Shown in pieces: positions 61,501 to 64,000 of a stretch of 64,000 bases of DNA (within the stretch, counting starts at the first letter, position 1; each line of letters starts with the position of its first letter). The notes under the pieces were generated by a model, which saw nothing but the letters and a program-made list of their open reading frames with translations, did not search any database and had not been told where the DNA came from. The position numbers and the translations under genes were made by a program. Source of the DNA: an uncultured Selenomonadaceae bacterium. Its GTDB lineage: Bacteria; Bacillota; Negativicutes; Selenomonadales; Selenomonadaceae. The stretch spans positions 1-64,000 of the forward strand of contig CAJOHG010000004.1 in assembly GCA_905234395.1 (NCBI GenBank), read 5' to 3'.

Positions 61501-64000
61501 CCACATTGACAACGGGCACTGTTACATTGACGAACGGCGAACACGTCAACACGACAAGATACGGTTCTGTCAGTGCGATAACTGAAACTGAAGGCGACGG
61601 AATCAGCGTGAAGGCAACTTCAACAACGGTGACGATAGGCGATTTGAATTCGGGCGACACGTTCACCGTAGGCGAAACAACCTATGAAGTTAAAGACGCC
61701 GCGCTTTACAAAGTCGACTCTTCGGGCAACGAGCTGATGTATATCGGTGATGTTGATGTCATTGGCAAGGGCACGATAACCGTTGCGGAAATTCTTGACG
61801 GCGATTGGGGCGGCTTCCTTGAAATTGACGGTGCGTTGTCAATCACTGATTCGACGCTTGAAAACAATGAGACCGTGCGCGTTGTCAGCACCGACCACAG
61901 CAAAGTTTACGGCACGCTTGTTAAAGTTGACGACGCATATACATTGACGGCACCGAGCAGTAAAAATGCCGACTTGACCTCAATCGAAGTGGTTGGCGTT
62001 GAAATTGAAATTGAGCCGGATTATGCCTCCGTTCCGATAACCGCAAATGACACGACAATCACCGACGTGGCATTGAACTCGAACACGAAGACTTACACCG
62101 TTGACGCGACGAATAACACACCGACGCTAAGCGACAACGTAAAAAGTCTCACACTCACTGCAGGAACGATTCAAGCGGCGACTAAGCAACAGGTCACTGC
62201 AGGCGATAACGTTCTCACTCCGACGACAATCAGCGGCACTGCGACGATAAGCCTTACTCAAATCAGCGGGCTTTCAATCGGCGACAAACTCACGCTAAAC
62301 GGCGACACTTACACCTACATCAACGACGACCTCGGAATGTACAATTCGACTGACACTGCGCTTGTCACGAGCGGCTTTGACAGCGGAACGTTGAGTTTCG
62401 ACTTTGAAGAGACTGCCGCCATTGCACCGACATCGGGCACGCTGAACATTTCATCGATCACGAGTAATGCGGTTGTTTTGAACAGCACATCAACTCCGAC
62501 GACGCAACTTGCCTCGCTCACTGCCAACGGCACGACTTACACATTGACGAATGACAATTCTGCCGCCGATTCAATTTCCACGATAAAAATTGCCGCAGGT
62601 TCCGCGTTGACGGTCGATTTTGCCGCGCAGGTCACATCACCGATTGGCACGGTCACTGTCAACGGTCAATCTTATGTTGGCACGACGGCTTTAACTCTCG
62701 ACAATGACGGCACGACTTCCACGTTGACAACGGGCACGGTTACGGTTGCAAACGGTTCTGAAGTCACGGCGACGGTTGACGGCACAATTTCTGCGACTGC
62801 GGGCGACGGCTTGACGGTCAAAGCGACTGACGGCTCCGCGACAATCAGCGGCATGAACGACGGCGACGCTTTCACCGTGCAGGATAAATCGTTTACGGTC
62901 AATGCGGTTGCTCCCATGAATGAGGACGGACAACTTTGGCGAGGCACATATTCAAGCGGCTTGACGGTCACCGAACTTTTGAGCGGCGATAATTGGACAG
63001 ACATCAGCGCACTTAGCGACGGACAAATTTACGTCAACACGGTCACGCTTTCCGACGGCGATGAATTCCTTCTTGTCGACGACGTGACTAGCCCGACGAA
63101 GACTTACGGCAAACTTTCTCGCGCGGACGGCAAATACACGTTGGAAGTTGAATCAACCGACACTGCGCCCGATTCAATCAAAGTCGAGGGTGTTGCCATT
63201 GACATTTACAACGACTTCGCGGACGTGCCAATCACCACCGTAAACGACGACGGCTCCACGACGCTTTTCAACGTCCAAACTTCCACGACGAAAGATTATT
63301 TCACGGTCACTGCAACGGGCGACATTCCGATTGTCGACAACGCAAGCGAAATTGACATCACAAGCGGCAACATCACGCCCGGCACCAATAATTCAAAAGA
63401 AATTCCCGTCAAGGCGACGGAAGATTCAACTTCCGCGCAAGTCACCGTCGGCAACGGCACGCACTCCATTGCCGATAAATCTGTCACCATTGCCTCCGAT
63501 AACGATACCGTAACATTTGATTTGACGAACGGAGCTGTCAGCGACATTGAAGGACTTGATTCGGGCGCGACTGTCACCGTTGACGGCACGACTTACACAT
63601 CTCTTGCCGATGATTCGACACTTCACTACACCGACGCCGACGGTTGGTATTTTGACAATTACGCACTCGACGCTTACACGGTCACCGTTGACAAGAGCGG
63701 CAACGTTAAAGTCGATGCGGGCGTCAAATTCACGGACATTCTCTCAAGCGGCAGGACACTTGACGACGACGGCTCAATCAAATTCGTTTTAGATCCTTAC
63801 GAAGCGAAAGTTACCGTCATAAACAACGGCTCCGCTGAACTCAACATCAGCGACGCGGACGGTAATTCACTCGTCGAAAATCTCGGCAAGGTCACGGGCG
63901 GCATCAAATTCGACGACGACGCGATAACCATTGGCGAATTTAAAAACGTTCAAGGTGCGACGTTCACTTTAAATGACGGTCAAACGCTCACTGAAGGCAC
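52575..64000 (+). CDS. Giant repetitive protein with N-terminal FDLQRFA motif, 3' end outside the window
   Basis: ATG 52575 behind GGAAGGAGA; the same frame appears open for 3808 codons and leaves the window without a stop. It begins MTEFSFDLQRFATIEVA with no Sec signal. Residues of about 15-300 look like a right-handed beta-helix (short strands alternating with turns such as GAGANVTFDGTGTITNG-type steps). The remainder is rich in Thr, Ser, Asp, Gly, Asn and Val with almost no Cys. From about 58.4 kb a unit of roughly 190-210 residues recurs, each with LxxGDxFTVxGTxY (starts at 58662, 59286, 59895, 60465, 61050, 61644, 62271, 62853, 63555) and a TVxVNGxxYVGTTALTLD step. Probably a secreted or surface-attached adhesin-like protein; the export route is unknown. 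Its codon use is richer in C and lacks the AAAATTTT words common elsewhere. Confidence 0.85.
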   Translation, partial: MTEFSFDLQRFATIEVATQAELTSALSTASEGDEIVFTASISSGTGFTVDKDITIDFGSYGYSMTSNGQITVEAGANVTFDGTGTITNGAIYNKGALEINGVQLSSTTSLSKSSSAATTLNYNVSSYGTLANLISDTPADGTQLNITLTGNISASTSYGEITVSNGQYVNIDFNGYTYEVTNSGYGLEMEQGSVVNLYNGTVTSSEDGITYNWELITNSGTLTLSGMTLQNGIFNLTNSNVGTAQLDDTTITLKKVSYRSGYSTITKNGTVIWRNTTTQVPTTYTVTSTGSAKFTFNLVTDETTEETSESITVTGLDTGVTFTSAKDGTSTVTYTVTSGGLTATRDEAVKVYIGVINQQTVLSLDDLNFDSGSLVDALVVEDGALTVSSSTMANLSAGTTVQMFSSADFSIIYGTITKNADETFSLAKSDDSTNDLTSITISDNLTVDFSSDYAGIPITINSTTFASTGSESFTVDSKNSSVDGATNISLGTGKLLLNTESQTVTAGTYKISGYSDTNPSNADGVTIAVSNGSVTVGDIDMGESFYVGSLSYTRAPLGLRTIEKNVEKLYTGAQTVASTGDIAINLANLESNMRPYIAPNNYSIVLGGDNTYSAVVVDDDTNPTNKYAELQVDASSNEYTLTTIDGGDDKLFRGGVSTISILGGNTTFNKSLVGSNMQIVTRYGATFIVKESGDTFTVNGSAQAPTVDDATKIILLDGTVTATRGQTIILGEDGLSFKVNASSSGMQLTFDAATSTATIAGNVNDRFTLPLGGADKTYSIAGGTEGMTFTVDAEGNVTISDLTVNDGDSFYFDGSTYSVKGAGFIKDDTYLWNTSGVHSLTGGTVSLADVIDDDNWGVLSLVDATNHSINLASSVIPSSTDEVTLVGDDYSKIYGTFELTGGSYFVTTVDSTAKLNRVSISNDLSNLSMGAGLTNVTIWSPFASIAVTDDGSDGYQITLSSDMASVTGQESLTLFHGTLQADSNVSARIGNSIVSASDSSTITLVSATSSENVSVGVVNLDVGESFDIANKGSFIQSKIGLINDNSQYLLKSTAGNITLSYLNDNDNWGSLMSASALTIDANTSNLLIVDDTSNPVSIYAEYTKNTKTLSKSADYVKLGTNLINIDETTITISSDFAGTNAVSIHGVQSDAVFVVKDENVDFTVNDRSAGAVIGNASLISQTAGLISLRANQTITSDAGTFVENVAGNTFSVSGSSATIGAITTTTGSEFTFDGTTYDKYTVGLFKSDSLLTEVSVDSTVDVADLDVESNWRNTTSIYSTRLAINSSSLTGSSPWVVVNSLRTARYGTIETVSGGYSIYKDTADSTWASGNTISLVGTSLTLTDDFLNVSIAGNRADSAYFSVTDSDGNFTVTDGSNGVSISSDAKRIRQTYGLIHLTETNSAQSIVAGTNSNYTITLVENGSGHSDGIKVFVDGTRASISALDTGDKFTFSNYDGEQTYELLSNGRLRRDDGSGTLELWGGSTLRTTGATMTSASIQSEMWYDVVTVTGGNVTIDSTAINSITDSPYSAFYVDATDDTMIYGSLLSRKAKDQFALTSDGSTTGAQINSVTITEAASKVILTPDFKNIPVIVGSASFYSTDSTHNAIVNYDGTNVSVDTATALTLDQGTLLLGTGNTNQTITANGHTVKEEKGTISVSYDGTTVTIDSLDVENDAVTVDKRKYTFDSGNGFTIEIAGSSTIIKNIDDDDVFTIAGISYHKTSSGFVKTSDATTYYLWKGSDVTEGVTLADLTSSSNWDAIASVTVEDDAIIISSTSTAGILVDDPLELNKSYGKLTKSGSGFILSGDGQTDAPVSITVDNQTVAITDDFSAIPITAINGAKITTDDDKTLTFTTDSTTFSVNGTSYKMTDIGLATTDGRLWSDPSADDYVLPNDDNFRLMLVRDSNDVLDLSAASASAIVVDSLSTPTERLGTVEVTGDDYTVDFATQATIAKNDIYNVNGASFIGTTTLLLDVTTKTSTLNEGTAQINDTITAAPATNDETITFAGGETGNNGITATAASGAWESLGSLDDGDTFTIDGTTYKVYGTDALAMLDKSGNVSKTYKDTFSNGTMAYSTLTDDDNFIDIVTLTDGVLSLTNRYTSAIVVGGTSSAPDVSTRIAGLSYSSGTYTLTELDDGDSSDLGSVALTKSDPKLITDIETTVTTTDSATYVVNGKYFRGGSLSIATAESNASLTGGTVTLAYGKNWDSVTTGDGDTIAATKGTVTATVDDSTTIGALNAGDTFTVNGTSYIMTSIGLALGDKTKLNITVTDSIDIDDLSGSNWNNVLDADDGVLTITTSTPAYLEEVVDLNDPTKALKYGRLTKTEGRYILGSTSGATPEDIKSIIVTGVKLELPVDCRDAAFTVGDASFTITAPASGTLTIDATSTPSISGVSSIDLSAGVLKGSTDYSITVDGRSIVADTGDITVGINSDGQAYVGALNTGDIFTIDGTKYEMTSVGLIKGDSGDKIVYGHNTTFIIDDEIEQNILAVVGTNLDLRSQTVSAYVYDNLITQKLGELTVEGSMTLAGETSASPADKIKTIDINNNTVFDVDFVTKVNAPSGTVTVNDKVYTTVDDIVIATTATTSTLYDGTVALDGGDDVAANNGTLIAVNGSISATATNGALTTITGLDTDETFTFGDMDYTQSEVGLMNGSGSICEKLTGSTINVNTLTAASTKWLPVLAPVGTELDITAQTVDAGIFDKSTSPTEKLASLTVSGSKFTLKDNGSASAIELIDTAANSTVVVDWATQIETSGTVSVNGKKYVGTTALLIDATENSSTLNDGTITLNTTNNSADATDNGTLKVVSGTISATAEDGSFTTIEGLDVGESFTFGGSTYKQTAVGLMNGATIREDLTDTTLDLDDLTSAEWAAAIAPNSGTLDLSSVTGDAIVLDSTTSADNVKLASFTRGSDSVYTLTGTSSASEIITTIKLPANTSATVDFAAKINVPTGTATINGEKYNAATTLTLENDGTTSTLTTGTVTLTNGEHVNTTRYGSVSAITETEGDGISVKATSTTVTIGDLNSGDTFTVGETTYEVKDAALYKVDSSGNELMYIGDVDVIGKGTITVAEILDGDWGGFLEIDGALSITDSTLENNETVRVVSTDHSKVYGTLVKVDDAYTLTAPSSKNADLTSIEVVGVEIEIEPDYASVPITANDTTITDVALNSNTKTYTVDATNNTPTLSDNVKSLTLTAGTIQAATKQQVTAGDNVLTPTTISGTATISLTQISGLSIGDKLTLNGDTYTYINDDLGMYNSTDTALVTSGFDSGTLSFDFEETAAIAPTSGTLNISSITSNAVVLNSTSTPTTQLASLTANGTTYTLTNDNSAADSISTIKIAAGSALTVDFAAQVTSPIGTVTVNGQSYVGTTALTLDNDGTTSTLTTGTVTVANGSEVTATVDGTISATAGDGLTVKATDGSATISGMNDGDAFTVQDKSFTVNAVAPMNEDGQLWRGTYSSGLTVTELLSGDNWTDISALSDGQIYVNTVTLSDGDEFLLVDDVTSPTKTYGKLSRADGKYTLEVESTDTAPDSIKVEGVAIDIYNDFADVPITTVNDDGSTTLFNVQTSTTKDYFTVTATGDIPIVDNASEIDITSGNITPGTNNSKEIPVKATEDSTSAQVTVGNGTHSIADKSVTIASDNDTVTFDLTNGAVSDIEGLDSGATVTVDGTTYTSLADDSTLHYTDADGWYFDNYALDAYTVTVDKSGNVKVDAGVKFTDILSSGRTLDDDGSIKFVLDPYEAKVTVINNGSAELNISDADGNSLVENLGKVTGGIKFDDDAITIGEFKNVQGATFTLNDGQTLTEG

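Noticed and set aside
1-64000. tRNA, rRNA, prophage or replication origin
   Set aside because: No cloverleaf, rRNA core sequence, integrase, att site or DnaA-box cluster was noticed in the window.

Overview
The window looks like chromosomal DNA of a low- to mid-GC Bacillota, most probably an anaerobic member of the Negativicutes (Selenomonadales-like). The basis is the combination of CodY, a SigH-type sigma factor, RqcH, beta and gamma subunits of a Na+-pumping decarboxylase, many TTG start codons behind strong AGGAGG sites, and very long surface-type proteins. This placement is inference; no rRNA or tRNA gene is present to confirm it.

Layout. 1-9.5 kb: the end of a CNNM/CorC protein, mutL, rqcH (opposite strand), ilvB, a lipoprotein with an odd solute-binding layout, ilvN, and a VWA-like lipoprotein. 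9.5-13.1 kb: decayed mobile DNA, then an accessory pair made of a condensation-like protein with a cyclic-nucleotide-binding-like tail and a frameshifted FkbM-type methyltransferase. 13.1-17.9 kb: aroC-aroK-aroB, an OGG-type glycosylase, glutaredoxin and queC. 17.9-29.2 kb: one long leftward block, ilvD-murB-GT2-GT2-trpD-GT2-trpC-GT4-hypD-holB, in which amino-acid, wall, glycosylation and replication genes alternate. 29.3-35.9 kb: comEC, corA, holA, an aldo/keto reductase and sigH. 36-40.8 kb: cobU, GNAT, cobQ, then an RTX-like protein carrying a C-type lectin domain. 40.9-49.5 kb: codY, an LDH/MDH-family dehydrogenase, a coiled-coil protein with a FliD-like C-terminus, a HAD hydrolase, ispD, Nudix, ispF, yitT and a degenerate HD-GYP gene. 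49.7-52.4 kb: nagA, oadG and the decarboxylase beta subunit. 52.6 kb to the end: one uninterrupted frame of at least 3808 codons, a giant repetitive protein that begins with an FDLQRFA motif and runs off the window.

The most unusual signal is repeat biology. (1) A 15-nt palindrome GCAACGTGACGTTGC followed by ATCC occurs seven times. In four places it sits exactly at the junction between a partial copy of a gene edge and the real gene edge (rqcH 3' end, aroC 5' end, the terminator of the RTX gene, HAD 5' end), and one copy lies in frame inside aroC. (2) A second, roughly 150-nt family has three stem-loops whose arms differ between copies but remain complementary. Three copies lie just upstream of the ribosome-binding sites of ilvN, ispF and nagA; a shortened fourth lies near sigH. 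(3) Other gene edges (ilvN 5', murB 5', the GT4/hypD junction) are also partly duplicated. Several of these duplications leave a short translatable leader ORF, with the gene's own RBS and first codons, in front of the intact gene.

A ten-G tract inside one GT2 gene and near-identical 5' halves of two other GT2 genes suggest that surface glycosylation varies by slippage and recombination. All functional assignments come from reading motifs by eye; no database search was run.
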